In this document: positions 1 through 8,464 of the stretch, in pieces | How positions within the stretch are numbered: the stretch's first letter is position 1 | How the letters are laid out: every line of letters begins with the position of its first letter | NCBI GenBank assembly: GCA_023418575.1 | Contig: JAEZZM010000025.1 | Location: 1 to 16,828, forward strand | Length of the DNA stretch: 16,828 nucleotides | Source: Actinomycetes bacterium | GTDB lineage: Bacteria > Actinomycetota > Coriobacteriia > Coriobacteriales > JAEZZM01 | Direction: 5' to 3' | The notes under the pieces: model-generated | The model's input: only the letters and a program-made list of their open reading frames with translations | What the model was told of the DNA's origin: nothing | Databases searched by the model: none | Made by a program: the position numbers and the translations under genes

Positions 1-347
1 GGTCTGGAGCCTATGCTGCACGTTGGGTGGCAAAAAATATTGTTGCTGCTGGTCTAGCACATCGCTGCGAGGTTCAACTTGCTTATGCTATTGGTCTTGC
101 ACACCCCTTGTCTATAATGATTGATACGCACGGAACAGAGCGTTGTGATATTTCAAAACTTGAGCAGGCAGTACAAGAGGTTTTTGACCTGAGGCCAGGA
201 GCTATAATACAAGAACTTGAGCTCAATAAGCCTCAATTTAGGGCTAGTGCAGCCTATGGACACTTTGGGCGAGAAGATCAAGACTTTGCTTGGGAGCGTT
301 GCAATAAGGTTGAGCAGCTTAAAGAGGCTCTAGCTAGAATTGAATAA
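1..347 (+). CDS. metK: S-adenosylmethionine synthetase, C-terminal part (5' end outside window)
   Basis: This is the last roughly 114 codons of MetK, which makes S-adenosylmethionine from methionine and ATP in the cytosol. The frame is open from base 3 with no start, so the gene begins upstream of the window. The visible protein opens with SGAYAARWVAKNIVAAGLA and contains CEVQLAYAIG, the FDLRPGAII stretch and AAYGHFGRED, all hallmarks of the MetK C-terminal domain. The family is usually 380-400 residues, so about 70% is missing. It ends in TAA at 345-347. The SAM it makes is used by the RsmB methyltransferase and the CutD radical-SAM activase encoded further along, although this is a general house-keeping link and not evidence of co-regulation. 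Confidence 0.95.
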   Translation, partial: SGAYAARWVAKNIVAAGLAHRCEVQLAYAIGLAHPLSIMIDTHGTERCDISKLEQAVQEVFDLRPGAIIQELELNKPQFRASAAYGHFGREDQDFAWERCNKVEQLKEALARIE

Positions 348-491
348 TCTACGGCTTTAATGGCTATAGTTAAAAAGCGTGAGCAAAATCATAGTTATAT
401 ATAGGGATTTATGCCACAGTGATACTGTTACTTGAGTAGTAGTTTTACCAAAGCTGCTGGTAAAACATTGAATATGGAGGTGTTAAGCCAT
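348..491 (+). other. metK-fprA intergenic region; no convincing promoter or terminator
   Basis: This AT-rich spacer of 144 bases has a TATATA stretch near 398-403 but no acceptable -35 box 16-18 bases upstream, and no hairpin followed by a T tract. The open frame of the following gene extends back to a TTG at 432, but I prefer a start at 492, so this whole stretch is probably untranslated leader. Confidence 0.4.
476..482 (+). promoter_or_regulatory. Shine-Dalgarno site that fixes the flavodiiron start at 492
   Basis: GGAGGTG lies 9 bases before ATG 492. The upstream TTG at 432 has no comparable site. A start at 492 also places the iron ligands at the family's usual residue numbers. Confidence 0.75.
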
Positions 492-1736
492 ATGATGGCT
501 CCGGTGCAACTTAAGCCAGGTGTCTGGTGGGTTGGTGCAATTGATTGGAATGAGCGCAATTTTCATGGTTATACCACTAATCGCGGCTCAACTTATAACG
601 CTTATCTTATTGTAGATGAGAAAATTACCCTTATTGATGGCGTTAAGCGTGGTTTTGAAAAAGAGCTTATCGGAAGAATTTCTCAAATTGTTGATCCATC
701 TAAAATTGACTATATTATTTCAAATCATACTGAAATGGATCACTCCAGCGGTATTCCCGCTGTTCTCAAACTTGCTCCACAAGCAAAGGTGGTAACTGCT
801 GCTCCCAAGGGAATTGAGCATTTTAAGGCTCACTTTGGTGATATGGCTGAGTTTATCGGCGTAAAATCAGGTGAAACCCTTAATATTGGTAAGAGAACCT
901 TAAGTTTTATTCATACCCCCATGGTGCATTGGCCAGAATCCATGGCAACTTATTCTGATCTTGATAAGATTGCCTTTACTATGGATGCCTTTGGTCAACA
1001 CTTTGCTTCATCTATGCGCTTTGATGACGAGGTTGAGATGGCAGAGGTTATGGCGCAGGCCAAAAAGTACTACGCCAATATTGTTATGCCTTTTGCTCCT
1101 CAGGTTGTAAAAGTCATGGATGCCTTAGCTCCCTTTGAAATTGATATGATTGCTCCTTCACATGGTGTTGTGTGGCGTTCATATGTTAAAGAGATTATGA
1201 AGTCTTACAACAAATGGTCTCACAACAAGCTTTCAGAATATGCTGTAGTTGTGTATGACAGCATGTGGCACTCTACTGAAGATATGGCAAGTCAGATCAC
1301 TGATGCGTTTATGGAACTTGGCGTACCTGCTCGTCTTTTTGATTTAAAAGTGAATCATATTTCAGACATTATTACTGAGACTTTGGATGCGCGCTATGTT
1401 GCTGTAGGCTCATCAACGCTTAACAATAACCTTATGCCAACCGTAGCAAGTTTTCTAACCTACCTTAAAGGTTTAACCCCAAGAAATCGTCATGCTATAG
1501 GTATTCCTTTTGGTTCTTATGGCTGGTCGGGTCAAAGTGTGGGTCAGGTTGCTGAAGCACTTAAAGAATGCCAGCTAGAGCTTGCTTTTGGTGAATACAA
1601 GCAAAAGTGGGTTCCCACTGAAGATGATCTTAATGCTCTGCGTGAGGATCTTATGAACAAGGTAAAAGAGCTCCAAGCAGAAAAAGGTTGTTTGCCCAAA
1701 CTTTCTAAGATTACGCAGATTGAATACGAAGCTTAA
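492..1736 (+). CDS. fprA: FprA-type flavodiiron protein (A-type flavoprotein, O2/NO reductase)
   Basis: This cytosolic flavodiiron protein of 414 residues reduces O2 to water, or NO to N2O, protecting anaerobes; electrons normally come from rubredoxin or F420/NADH partners not seen here. Residues 1-245 are the metallo-beta-lactamase-like diiron domain. The ligand motif HxExDH is at H79, E81, D83 and H84, followed by H146 (MVHWPES), D165 (FTMDAFG) and H224 (APSHGVVW). The first six match the numbering I recall for Desulfovibrio gigas ROO. From about residue 250 to 395 is a flavodoxin-like FMN domain (VVVYDSMWHSTEDMA; later SYGWSGQS). There is no fused rubredoxin or flavin-reductase domain. An alternative TTG start at 432 would add 20 residues, but the strong ribosome site favours ATG 492. 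It ends 3 bases before priA, suggesting cotranscription with a DNA-repair/translation gene run. Confidence 0.92.
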   Translation: MMAPVQLKPGVWWVGAIDWNERNFHGYTTNRGSTYNAYLIVDEKITLIDGVKRGFEKELIGRISQIVDPSKIDYIISNHTEMDHSSGIPAVLKLAPQAKVVTAAPKGIEHFKAHFGDMAEFIGVKSGETLNIGKRTLSFIHTPMVHWPESMATYSDLDKIAFTMDAFGQHFASSMRFDDEVEMAEVMAQAKKYYANIVMPFAPQVVKVMDALAPFEIDMIAPSHGVVWRSYVKEIMKSYNKWSHNKLSEYAVVVYDSMWHSTEDMASQITDAFMELGVPARLFDLKVNHISDIITETLDARYVAVGSSTLNNNLMPTVASFLTYLKGLTPRNRHAIGIPFGSYGWSGQSVGQVAEALKECQLELAFGEYKQKWVPTEDDLNALREDLMNKVKELQAEKGCLPKLSKITQIEYEA

Positions 1737-1739
1737 ACT

Positions 1740-4223
1740 ATGTATGCTCAGGTGCTCTTAGACATACCAAGCAAAGAGCTTAATGAGTGCTTTGATTATC
1801 TAGTTCCCCAAGGTCTTCTTGCCCAGCTTTCTGGCGATAAGGCCTTGGGTTCTTTGGTTTTAGTGCCTTTTGGTGCTCGTCTTGCCTTAGGCTATGTGTT
1901 GTCTGTGAGCGATAAGCCACAGGCAATGCATTCATTACCTTCTGATCAGTCAGCAGGATCTCAGCCGGTGGGATCTCAATCAGCAGGATCTCAGTCAACA
2001 ACAGCTCAGTTAGCAGGATCTCAGTCAACAACAACTCAGTCAACAATAACCATACAGTATAAGGAAATACAGGAGCTCTTAGTCCAAAATCTATTTACAT
2101 CAGAGGGGCTGGCCGCTGCACGCTGGATGGCCAGGCATTATGCTGCAGCTTTATCAACATGTATTGCGCTTTTTTGTCCACCTGGGGGGCGACCCAAGCT
2201 CAAAAAAGATCCTCAAAGTGGGAGATGGACCATTAAAAGCCAAGAGGCTTCAGCAAAAGAGTGTAGCTATCTAAGTATTACGCAAGAAGGTAGGCGTCAG
2301 CTTGAGAAGGCCTTGATTGATAAGCGGGCTTATCGTCAAAAAAAGCTACTTGAGACTTTGCTTGAGGGGCCCCTTAGAAAAGCTGAGCTATCACTGGCAC
2401 ATAATAATGCAGCAGGCTCAATAAAAGCTCTTATTGATAAGGGATATATCCATGAGGAGAAGCGCCGTAGCTACAGGCATGTAGGTGATGAAACAAGACT
2501 TTCAAGCGCCACGGCACCTAGCTTTTCCTATGATGAATTGAGTTCAGGTCAAAAAGCTGCCTTGCATGCCATTGAACAGGCAAGTGCACAAGCGCAGATT
2601 TTAGGAAAGGGAGCTCAGGCGCAGGTAGTTCTGCTTGATGGAGTAACCGGATCAGGCAAGACAGAGGTCTATCTTCAGGCTATAGAACGCTGCCTTAACA
2701 ATGATCAAGGAGCAGTGGTCTTAGTGCCTGAGATATCTCTTACGCCACAAACGGTAGGTCGTTTTAGATCTCGCTTTGGCGATAAGGTAGCAGTCTTGCA
2801 CTCTCGCTTGTCTATAGGCGAGCGCTATGATCAATGGGATAGTATTAGATCGGGTCAAGCGCGCATAGTGGTGGGTGCACGATCTGCTCTTTTTGCTCCC
2901 CTTAAAAATCCAGGAATTTATATTATTGATGAGGAGCATGAAAGCAGCTATAAGCAATCTTCATCTCCGCGTTATCATGCACGAGATTTAGCTGAAAAAC
3001 TTGCTTCATTATATGGGGTGCCACTTGTTTTAGGTTCGGCAACACCTTCGCTGGAAAGCTTATACGCATGTGAATTGAGAGAAAACTGGAAGCTCGTTTC
3101 TATGCCAGAGCGCAGCAATAAACAAGCTTTGCCCAGCGTAGAGCTTATTGATATGGCTGCAGAATTTGCATCTGGAAAACGCTCAATGTTTTCTCGAAGA
3201 CTTCAAGAAGAACTTAGATCCTGCCTTAAGAATAAGCATAAGGCCCTGCTTTTGCTCAATAGAAGAGGTTTTTCATATTTCTTTTTATGCAGAGATTGTG
3301 GTTATGTTCCACGCTGCCAGCATTGCTCCAGCTCTTTAACCTATCACCGGGATGATAATTCTATGCATTGTCACAGTTGTGGTGCCAGATACCCTTTGTT
3401 AGAGCGTTGCCCGCGTTGTGGCTCTGTCTATCTCAAGCGTTTTGGGGCAGGTATTCAGCGCGTAGAGGCAGAGCTTCAAAGCTTGCTCGATGAGCTTTTG
3501 GGTCCTGGCCATGGAGTGCCTGTAATACGTATGGATGCAGATACCTGTTCAAAAAAAGGTGCTCATGCACGTGTGCTCGAGGAGTTTGATTCTACAGAGT
3601 CTGCTGTCTTATTGGGAACACAAATGGTGGCAAAAGGCCTTGATTTTCCAGAGCTTTCTTTAGTTGGAATTATAGACGCTGATTCCAGTTTAAAACTTCC
3701 AGATTTCAGGGCTGCCGAGAAAAGCTTTGCGCTTTTTGAGCAGGTTGCAGGTAGAGCAGGTAGGGCTTCTATTCCTGGTAAGGTGCTTGTGCAAACCTAT
3801 AATCCAGATGAGCCCATCTTACAAGCGCTTAAAAAGCATGATGCTAAAGCTTTTAGAGAGGCTGAATTTGAGGAAAGAAAACTTGGGCATTTTCCTCCGT
3901 TCTCTAAATTGATACGAGTGGTTTTTTCGGGCGATAAACAAGAGGAGGTTAAAAGAGCTTGCTTTAAGCTGGCTTCAGATTTTCAGCTTAATTTGTTTGC
4001 TATTGATCCACAGCTAGGTGGCGAGAAAGAAGGATTAAAGATCTTAGGCCCCAGTAGTTGTTTGATTGAGAAACTTAAAGATAAGTATCGCTGGCATGTA
4101 ATATTTTGCTTAGATTCTACTCAGAATGTAGATAAATTTTTAGAGCATCTAACAGAAAAAACGAACAAGCTTAAGGGTAAAATACACTGTATTATTGATG
4201 TTGATCCTTACGAGCTTTGGTAG
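1740..4223 (+). CDS. priA: Primosomal protein N' (replication-restart helicase PriA)
   Basis: PriA is a 3'-5' DNA helicase that recognises stalled forks and reloads the replisome. This protein has 827 residues, longer than the usual 730-ish. The N-terminal 3'-end-binding domain (MYAQVLLDIPSKELNECFDY) is interrupted by a Ser/Gln/Thr-rich insertion at about residues 65-103. The helicase core has Walker A GVTGSGKT (301-308), Walker B DEEH (397-400) and, later, GTQMVAKGLDFPELSLVG. Eight zinc-binding cysteines lie between the helicase lobes (C517, C520, C526, C529, C544, C547, C557, C560). The intact Walker motifs differ from the degenerate PriA typical of mycobacteria and streptomycetes. The gene starts 3 bases after fprA and ends 14 bases before def. 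Confidence 0.96.
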   Translation: MYAQVLLDIPSKELNECFDYLVPQGLLAQLSGDKALGSLVLVPFGARLALGYVLSVSDKPQAMHSLPSDQSAGSQPVGSQSAGSQSTTAQLAGSQSTTTQSTITIQYKEIQELLVQNLFTSEGLAAARWMARHYAAALSTCIALFCPPGGRPKLKKDPQSGRWTIKSQEASAKECSYLSITQEGRRQLEKALIDKRAYRQKKLLETLLEGPLRKAELSLAHNNAAGSIKALIDKGYIHEEKRRSYRHVGDETRLSSATAPSFSYDELSSGQKAALHAIEQASAQAQILGKGAQAQVVLLDGVTGSGKTEVYLQAIERCLNNDQGAVVLVPEISLTPQTVGRFRSRFGDKVAVLHSRLSIGERYDQWDSIRSGQARIVVGARSALFAPLKNPGIYIIDEEHESSYKQSSSPRYHARDLAEKLASLYGVPLVLGSATPSLESLYACELRENWKLVSMPERSNKQALPSVELIDMAAEFASGKRSMFSRRLQEELRSCLKNKHKALLLLNRRGFSYFFLCRDCGYVPRCQHCSSSLTYHRDDNSMHCHSCGARYPLLERCPRCGSVYLKRFGAGIQRVEAELQSLLDELLGPGHGVPVIRMDADTCSKKGAHARVLEEFDSTESAVLLGTQMVAKGLDFPELSLVGIIDADSSLKLPDFRAAEKSFALFEQVAGRAGRASIPGKVLVQTYNPDEPILQALKKHDAKAFREAEFEERKLGHFPPFSKLIRVVFSGDKQEEVKRACFKLASDFQLNLFAIDPQLGGEKEGLKILGPSSCLIEKLKDKYRWHVIFCLDSTQNVDKFLEHLTEKTNKLKGKIHCIIDVDPYELW
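1951..2040 (+). repeat. Three tandem 30-bp units inside priA
   Basis: The units are 1951-1980, 1981-2010 and 2011-2040. The last two match at 28 of 30 positions; the first is diverged in its second half. A shorter GGATCTCA core recurs within them. In the priA frame each unit gives ten residues of the type AGSQSTTxQx, producing a flexible uncharged linker. Confidence 0.85.
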
Positions 4224-4237
4224 TTTTGCAGGTGACT

Positions 4238-4774
4238 ATGTTTTCAAAATCAGAAATTGTTTTATCGCCCAATCCTGTTTTGCGTGAGCCCTGTGAGCAG
4301 GTGACTTCTTTTGATAAAGAGCTCAAAAAGTTGAGCGAGCGCATGCTAAAGGCTATGTATAAAACAGGCGGTGTTGGTTTAGCTGCTCCGCAAATTGGGG
4401 TCAGTAAGCGCCTTATAGTTGTAGACTGTGACTATGATGAGCAAGATAGAAATCCTTTGGTATTAGTAAATCCTGAACTTGTAGAGCATTCAGATGAGCA
4501 ATATTTGGGTCCAGAGGGCTGTTTATCTATTCCAGGCGTGTGCTTTGAGATCCCCCGTTATACCTGGGTCAAGGTGAGGGCGCAAGACCTTGAGGGAAGC
4601 TTTTTTGAACTTGAGGCAGATGAAGGGCTTTTTAATCGCTGTTTGCAGCATGAGATTGATCACACCAATGGTATTACCATGTTTGAGCGTCTTGATCCAG
4701 CTCAGCGTATGCAAGCGCTTCGTTTGTATCAGGAGGCACTTGCTGCCGGCGCAAAACCTGGAGATGTAGATTAA
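4238..4774 (+). CDS. def: Peptide deformylase
   Basis: This metallo-hydrolase of 178 residues removes the formyl group from N-terminal formyl-methionine of new proteins, acting at the ribosome exit. All three family motifs are present: GVGLAAPQIGV (GxGxAAxQ), EGCLS with the metal ligand C95, and QHEIDH with H138, E139 and H142 as metal ligands and general base. The open frame extends to TTG 4217 inside the priA stop, but ATG 4238 gives the conventional start (MFSKSEIVLSPNPVLREP) and has an AGG 5 bases before it. It overlaps fmt by one base (TAATG), so deformylase and the formyltransferase that creates its substrate are translationally coupled, as in many bacteria. Confidence 0.95.
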   Translation: MFSKSEIVLSPNPVLREPCEQVTSFDKELKKLSERMLKAMYKTGGVGLAAPQIGVSKRLIVVDCDYDEQDRNPLVLVNPELVEHSDEQYLGPEGCLSIPGVCFEIPRYTWVKVRAQDLEGSFFELEADEGLFNRCLQHEIDHTNGITMFERLDPAQRMQALRLYQEALAAGAKPGDVD

Positions 4775-5847
4775 TGCGCGTAATTTTTATGGGTACGCCC
4801 AGCTTTGCTGTTGCAAGTCTTGAGGCCTTATATGCTCATCATGAGCTTTGTGCGGTAGTTACTAGACCAGATGCTGCATCAAAACGAGGTAAGGCTCTGC
4901 ATCCCAGCCCGGTAAAGCAGCGAGCTCTAGAACTGGGCTTTCCAGAAGAGAAAATTATTTGCACCAAAAGTCTGCGCTCTGATGAAATTCAAACACTTTT
5001 GAAATCCTTTAATGCAGATTTATTTGTGGTGGCTGCATATAGTGCCATTTTGCCCAAAGAGCTTCTTGAGATCCCGCCTTATGGCTGCATTAATGTCCAT
5101 GCATCTTTGCTTCCTCGTTGGAGGGGTGCAGCCCCAATTCAGCGTGCTATTTTAGCAGGAGATGAATATGCGGGCGTTTGCATTATGAAGATGGAGGAAG
5201 GTTTAGATACCGGAGATTATTGTTTATGCGCACAAACTAAGCTTGCCGATAAAAGCGCAGATGAATTAAGTGAAGAACTGGGAAGCTTGGGTGCAAAAGC
5301 TTTGATTTCTGCTCTTGAATCTTTAGAGGCAGGTAGTTTGAATTGGGTAAAGCAAGATGAGAGCTTAGTGAGCTACGCAGAAAAACTTGCTAAACATGAG
5401 TGCTTGCTCCAGCCGTCTTTGAGTGCGCATAAAAACGCCCTGCGTGTTCAGGCTTCTTCTGATTCTGCTCCAGCACGCTTTGTTTTCTGTAATGAGCAGG
5501 GTGCAGACCTTGTAGTTCGCGTGCTTAAGGCTAGAGCGCTGCAAGAAGAAGATCCCTTGATTCCCAGTTTGATTGAAGAGCTTTCTTGCAAGGAGGCTTC
5601 AGCTGAGCTGGTGGCGCATGATAAGCCTTCATCTAAGAAGGCTTCAGATGAGCAGCCTCACAATGAACAGGCCTTAAGTGAGCTTGCCCCAATCATAAAA
5701 ACTAAGCGCGCTCTCTATTTATGTTGTGACGATAAGAGCTTTTTAGAACTCTTAGAGCTCAAACCTGAGGGTAAGCAAGCTATGGCCGCCTCAGCTTGGG
5801 CGCAAGGTTTATCTCGTTATTCTTTGCTAAGCTGGCGATCTCTATGA
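4774..5847 (+). CDS. fmt: Methionyl-tRNA formyltransferase
   Basis: Fmt transfers a formyl group from 10-formyl-tetrahydrofolate to Met-tRNA(fMet) for translation initiation. The N-terminal formyltransferase domain begins MRVIFMGTPSFAV and contains NVHASLLPRWRGAAPIQ with the catalytic set N107, H109 and D145 (E. coli N106, H108, D144). The C-terminal OB-like tRNA-binding domain follows from about residue 205. At 357 residues it is longer than the usual 310-320. The excess is a charged low-complexity stretch at about residues 268-305, rich in Lys, Glu, Ser and Ala, inserted in the C-terminal domain, which still ends with the conserved LKPEGKQAM. The start overlaps the def stop by one base and the end overlaps rsmB by four (ATGA). 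Confidence 0.95.
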   Translation: MRVIFMGTPSFAVASLEALYAHHELCAVVTRPDAASKRGKALHPSPVKQRALELGFPEEKIICTKSLRSDEIQTLLKSFNADLFVVAAYSAILPKELLEIPPYGCINVHASLLPRWRGAAPIQRAILAGDEYAGVCIMKMEEGLDTGDYCLCAQTKLADKSADELSEELGSLGAKALISALESLEAGSLNWVKQDESLVSYAEKLAKHECLLQPSLSAHKNALRVQASSDSAPARFVFCNEQGADLVVRVLKARALQEEDPLIPSLIEELSCKEASAELVAHDKPSSKKASDEQPHNEQALSELAPIIKTKRALYLCCDDKSFLELLELKPEGKQAMAASAWAQGLSRYSLLSWRSL

Positions 5848-7232
5848 GCTTAGTAATAAAGCTTAGCCCTGCACGGCTTTTTGCTCATGAAATTTTATAC
5901 CAGCAAGAAAAGCGACAAGCTTATGTGAAAGATTTACTTGCTTCACATAAAAAAGTTCAGGCCTTAAGTGATGAAGACAAGGCTTTTTGCCATCTTCTAT
6001 GTTCTGGGGTTGTTGCTTGTAAAGGTGTTCTTGATGAGTTGTACGGGCGAGTTTTAGAGAAAAAGACAAAGATTGAAAGACGGGTGCGCATTATATTGCG
6101 CATATGCGCCTATGAGCTTTATTTTCTTAAAAAAGATGCCTACTCTGCAGTAAGCCAGTCAGTTGAACTAGCTAAACGTGTAAGTCCAAAAGCCAGTTCT
6201 TTTGTTAATTGGGTATGTAGGCGTATGGCTAAAAACTGCCCACAATTTCCTTTTGGAGATCAAGAACAAGACAAAGAAGCTTTTTGTAGGCTGCATGGTT
6301 TCTCTTTTGAGTTTTTTAGCTTTTTAGAAGAATCAATAGGACCTTCTCGAACACGAACGTTGATAAAAGCTCAAGATTCTCCCGCACCTCTGTTTGTAAC
6401 CTCACTTCCCAGTAAGATTTCAGAAGATGAGCTTGAGCAAAATTTCTTAGATAAGGGGATTATTGCCAGCCCGCTTTTACCTTTGGCGGGTTCTTGGCTT
6501 ATTCAAGATCCTGCAAAATTTATAAAAGCGGGCTTTTTTGAGCGCGAGGGTCTTATCGCCATGGATTACTCTGCTCAAGTCATAGCCGCAATTGCGGCTG
6601 GAAAAGGGACGGGTACTATATTGGAGGTTGGCGCAGGTAGAGGGACTAAAACCGCAGTCATCTTAGCGCGCTCCTTGCGTCAAAAAAAGTTCCCACATAT
6701 TACAGCTTTGGATATTCATGCTTTTAAGGCAGAACTTTCAAAAACGCGCTTACATGCCTTGGGTATGCCAGAGGTTAAGCACGTTACAGCAGATGCGTCA
6801 CAGCAAGAGGACTTAAACAAACTGGGTAGTTTTGAAACTATTTTTTTGGATGCTCCTTGTTCAGGTAGCGGTACCTTAAGAAGAAACCCTGAGCTTATCT
6901 GGAGTTTTGATAGTCAAAAGATTAAAGCTCTTACCCAACTTCAGCTTAAGATGCTAAAGGCTCTCAGCTCTCATGTGCAGGGAGGGGGAGAACTCATTTA
7001 TTCCACCTGTTCAGTTTTGCCCCAAGAAAATGAGAGACTTGTTGCCAGCTTCTTGCAAAGCCCTGAGGGTAAAGCCTTTGCTTGTCTGCCTGTTTATGAG
7101 CGCGATGGCTTATCGGCAGCAGAAGCGAAAGCACTAAAAGATCATTGTACGCCAGATGGTTTCTTGCAAAGTTTCCCCGTTGAAGGTGGTGCAGATGGGC
7201 ACTTTTGTGCTCGATTGGTTAAAGTAAGATAG
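5844..7232 (+). CDS. rsmB: 16S rRNA m5C967-type methyltransferase RsmB (Sun/Fmu)
   Basis: This SAM-dependent RNA cytosine-C5 methyltransferase has 462 residues. The N-terminal 130 residues resemble the NusB RNA-binding fold (ARLFAHEILYQ, then RVRIILRICAYELYFLKKDAYSAVSQSVELAK written here as separate landmarks RIILRICAYEL and AVSQSVELAK). The catalytic half has SAM motif I (EVGAGRGTKTAVILA), motif IV DAPCSGSG with C339, and motif VI STCS with C389, the nucleophile; I recall the E. coli nucleophile as C389 too. The frame is open upstream to TTG 5796, but ATG 5844 overlaps the fmt stop as ATGA and gives a normal N-terminus. It closes the priA-def-fmt-rsmB run. Confidence 0.94.
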   Translation: MSLVIKLSPARLFAHEILYQQEKRQAYVKDLLASHKKVQALSDEDKAFCHLLCSGVVACKGVLDELYGRVLEKKTKIERRVRIILRICAYELYFLKKDAYSAVSQSVELAKRVSPKASSFVNWVCRRMAKNCPQFPFGDQEQDKEAFCRLHGFSFEFFSFLEESIGPSRTRTLIKAQDSPAPLFVTSLPSKISEDELEQNFLDKGIIASPLLPLAGSWLIQDPAKFIKAGFFEREGLIAMDYSAQVIAAIAAGKGTGTILEVGAGRGTKTAVILARSLRQKKFPHITALDIHAFKAELSKTRLHALGMPEVKHVTADASQQEDLNKLGSFETIFLDAPCSGSGTLRRNPELIWSFDSQKIKALTQLQLKMLKALSSHVQGGGELIYSTCSVLPQENERLVASFLQSPEGKAFACLPVYERDGLSAAEAKALKDHCTPDGFLQSFPVEGGADGHFCARLVKVR

Positions 7233-7264
7233 CTGTAGAATTAACTTAGTTTCTTGATTATAGT

Positions 7265-7295
7265 TTGCTCGTGAACCCAAAACAGTAGATATACT
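7265..7295 (+). promoter_or_regulatory. Possible glpX promoter
   Basis: TTGCTC (7265-7270) and TATACT (7290-7295) are separated by 19 bases, 34 bases before the glpX start. The -10 box is good but the spacing is long. This is the only gap near glpX large enough for a promoter. Confidence 0.35.
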
Positions 7296-7328
7296 ACAGA
7301 TAGCTAATGGAGCTTAAGGAGGATTTAG

Positions 7329-8273
7329 ATGCTTCAAAATAGAATTATGGAAGTAGTTGAGGTAGCGGAAAAAGCAGCTATTGCGGCCTCAGCATGGATT
7401 GGTAGGGGCGAGAAGGACAAGGCAGATCAAGCTGCTGTAGAGGCTATGCGCTCTGCTTTTAACGATATGGAGTTTTCTGGTCGTATTGTTATTGGCGAAG
7501 GTGAGCGTGATGAAGCTCCCATGCTCTATATTGGGGAGGAGCTTGGTAAAGGCGGAGAAGAAATTGATATTGCTGTAGATCCTCTTGAGGGAACTAACTT
7601 GTGCGCTTACAATCAGGCCAACTCTCTCACTACTATAGCTATTGCTCCAAGAGGCTCTCTGCTATTTGCTCCTGATACCTATATGAATAAAATTGCTGCA
7701 GGTCCTGCCTGCCTTGGCAAGCTTCACATTGACAAGAGTCCCGCAGAAAATATTCAGGCAGCTGCAGAGGCGCTGCATAAACCAATTTCAGAGCTAAGTG
7801 TTTGTATATTGGATAGAGAGCGTCACCAGGACTTGATTGCGGCAGTTCGTGAGACCGGTGCCCGTGTTCGACTTATTTCAGATGGCGATGTGTTTGGCGC
7901 TATTGCAACAGCAGTTCCTGGAACAGGGATTGATTTGTATATGGGAGCGGGCGGCGCGCCTGAGGGAGTTTTGGCATGCACTGGCCTTAAGGCAAAGGGC
8001 GGATTTTTCATGGGACGCTTCCAGTTTAGAAGTGAAGGGGAGCGCGAGCGTGCAAGTAAGACGGCGGGCTTGGATCTAGATGCACCTCTTACTATGGATA
8101 TGCTTGTTAGAAGTGAGGATGCATGTTTTATTGCCTGCGGCGTGACTGATGGTGAGATGTTAAGAGGCGTTCGACGTTACCGCGGGTTAATTGAGACTAA
8201 TACCATTATTATGAATGCTTCCGATAAGTCAGTGCGCATAATTAAAGCTACGCGTCCTGACAATTGGGTTTAG
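7329..8273 (+). CDS. glpX: Class II fructose-1,6-bisphosphatase
   Basis: GlpX hydrolyses fructose-1,6-bisphosphate to fructose-6-phosphate in gluconeogenesis. It has 314 residues, close to the family length of about 320-335. Family signatures are visible: IGEGERDEAPMLYIGEELG, the metal-binding AVDPLEGTNL (the DPxxGT motif of Li-sensitive phosphatases), the CILDRERHQDLI segment, and GAGGAPEGVLA near the sugar-phosphate site. A near-perfect ribosome site TAAGGAGG (7315-7322) lies 6 bases before ATG 7329. A 96-base gap separates it from rsmB and may hold its own promoter. It is followed by a strong hairpin terminator, marking the end of the house-keeping block. Some class II enzymes also act on sedoheptulose-1,7-bisphosphate; the sequence does not settle this. 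Confidence 0.93.
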   Translation: MLQNRIMEVVEVAEKAAIAASAWIGRGEKDKADQAAVEAMRSAFNDMEFSGRIVIGEGERDEAPMLYIGEELGKGGEEIDIAVDPLEGTNLCAYNQANSLTTIAIAPRGSLLFAPDTYMNKIAAGPACLGKLHIDKSPAENIQAAAEALHKPISELSVCILDRERHQDLIAAVRETGARVRLISDGDVFGAIATAVPGTGIDLYMGAGGAPEGVLACTGLKAKGGFFMGRFQFRSEGERERASKTAGLDLDAPLTMDMLVRSEDACFIACGVTDGEMLRGVRRYRGLIETNTIIMNASDKSVRIIKATRPDNWV

Positions 8274-8312
8274 GCTGTAAGAGATCTTAAGTTCCATATA
8301 TATTTGTCATTG

Positions 8313-8350
8313 AATAAGGTGGACATGCTCCACCTTATTTTTTTATTTTT
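8313..8350 (+). terminator. Rho-independent terminator after glpX
   Basis: Arms 8313-8323 (AATAAGGTGGA) and 8329-8339 pair perfectly over 11 bp around the 5-base loop CATGC. The stem is followed by TTTTTTT-A-TTTTT. It ends glpX transcription and separates the house-keeping genes from the microcompartment operon. Confidence 0.9.
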
Positions 8351-8381
8351 ACAACTCTCACCCAACGTTAAGGATTAAATG

Positions 8382-8409
8382 TGCTTGTAAATAAGCAAAT
8401 TTACAAGCA
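8382..8409. repeat. Perfect inverted repeat, possible operator
   Basis: TGCTTGTAAAT and its reverse complement flank a 6-base centre (AAGCAA). There is no T tract, so it is not a terminator. Its position about 270-300 bases before the first operon gene would suit a dimeric regulator site or the end of a mobile element; neither is shown. Confidence 0.5.
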
Positions 8410-8464
8410 GGGCAAATTAGTTAGCTTGCTAAATTGCTACCGTTTACCGATAAAAACAAACCGT

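Noticed and set aside
373..403. TATATA near 398-403 as a promoter for the flavodiiron gene
   Set aside because: There is no acceptable -35 hexamer at the right distance.
1780..2046. Minus-strand open frame with a repetitive Leu/Glu/Thr protein (LLLTEILLTE pattern)
   Set aside because: It is the antisense image of the priA tandem repeat; the + strand carries clear PriA homology and the minus frame has no independent ribosome site or recognisable domain.
5796..5843. Upstream TTG start for rsmB
   Set aside because: It would add 16 residues overlapping fmt. ATG 5844 forms the usual ATGA stop-start overlap and a normal N-terminus.
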